This document shows, one piece after another, positions 63,932-64,000 of a stretch of DNA of 64,000 nucleotides. The position numbers and the translations under genes were made by a program. Origin of the DNA: Polaribacter sp. NJDZ03 (GTDB lineage: Bacteria > Bacteroidota > Bacteroidia > Flavobacteriales > Flavobacteriaceae); contig NZ_CP079195.1 of the NCBI RefSeq assembly GCF_019263805.1, positions 3,831,001 through 3,895,000 on the forward strand. The letters are read 5' to 3'. Within the stretch, counting starts at the first letter, position 1. The number at the start of each line of letters is the position of its first letter. A model generated the notes under the pieces. It was not told where the DNA came from. It searched no databases and worked only from the letters and a program-made list of their open reading frames with translations.

Positions 63932-64000
63932 ATGAAAGCAACACAATATGAAGGTAATAAAACCTTTAGTGTTATAGACAAGGAAATCGCAGCTCCAGAA
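63932..64000 (+). CDS. Alcohol dehydrogenase-like gene, start only
   Basis: 23 codons before the window ends, MKATQYEGNKTFSVIDKEIA. This resembles the N-terminus of zinc-dependent medium-chain dehydrogenases (MKAxxYEGNKxF), used in sugar or polyol oxidation, but no catalytic residues are inside the window. The ATG is preceded by an AAT-rich leader. Confidence 0.45.
   Translation, partial: MKATQYEGNKTFSVIDKEIAAPE

Overview
The window reads as a low-GC genome segment of a marine-type Flavobacteriaceae bacterium (Bacteroidota). The evidence is AT-rich DNA, paired SusC/SusD genes, many lipoproteins with a Cys lipobox, a type IX secretion (T9SS) C-terminal sorting signal, LytS/LytTR regulators, Bacteroidota-type promoters (TTG ... 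TAnnTTTG) and IS elements typical of the group. Genus is not decidable by eye; Polaribacter/Formosa-like is a guess.

Region 1 (1-34.3 kb) is a large glycan-utilisation locus that I read as an N-glycan degradation PUL. It opens with a SusC (cut by the window edge) and a SusD, followed by a remnant of a second SusD. A LytTR response regulator and a LytS-type histidine kinase lie on the minus strand. A long plus-strand run then encodes four GH92 alpha-mannosidases, GH47, GH130 mannoside phosphorylase, GH18, GH20, GH29 fucosidase, GH97, a glycosylasparaginase, a PNGase F homologue, a CBM9-like protein, a GHL10-like putative hydrolase, two sugar transporters (SSF and FucP-type MFS) and a frameshifted endonuclease/exonuclease/phosphatase-family gene. 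Together they could detach N-glycans from protein, strip mannose, fucose and glucose, phosphorolyse Man-beta-1,4-GlcNAc, and hydrolyse GlcNAc-Asn. One GH92 has Gln where the family has its general-acid Glu, as reported for mannose-1-phosphate-specific members.

Region 2 (34.3-41.5 kb) is a decayed type I restriction-modification locus. hsdM is split by an ISAon1-like (ISL3-superfamily) element, has lost an internal segment and carries a second frameshift. hsdS is intact, an HNH nuclease gene follows, no hsdR is present, and an IS1595-family element sits on the far side. Short Flavobacteria-type repeats are embedded in both hsdM and hsdS.

Region 3 (41.5-47.2 kb) is a P450 / 2Fe-2S ferredoxin / ferredoxin reductase / zinc alcohol dehydrogenase / esterase operon with a divergent AraC regulator. 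This matches the layout of the oxidative sugar O-demethylation systems known for 6-O-methyl-galactose. The ADH and esterase may deal with the released formaldehyde.

Region 4 (47.2-64 kb) is a second SusC/SusD locus: SusC, SusD, a PKD/Ig-type surface glycan-binding lipoprotein, a small T9SS cargo protein, a GH3 beta-glucosidase, a giant FG-GAP/ASPIC-UnbV/BIG2 T9SS protein, and a TPR-transmembrane-LuxR-type regulator. The start of another alcohol dehydrogenase gene is cut by the right edge. A recurring ACTTGACA element, in direct and inverted arrangements, lies in the control regions of this locus and may be its regulon box.
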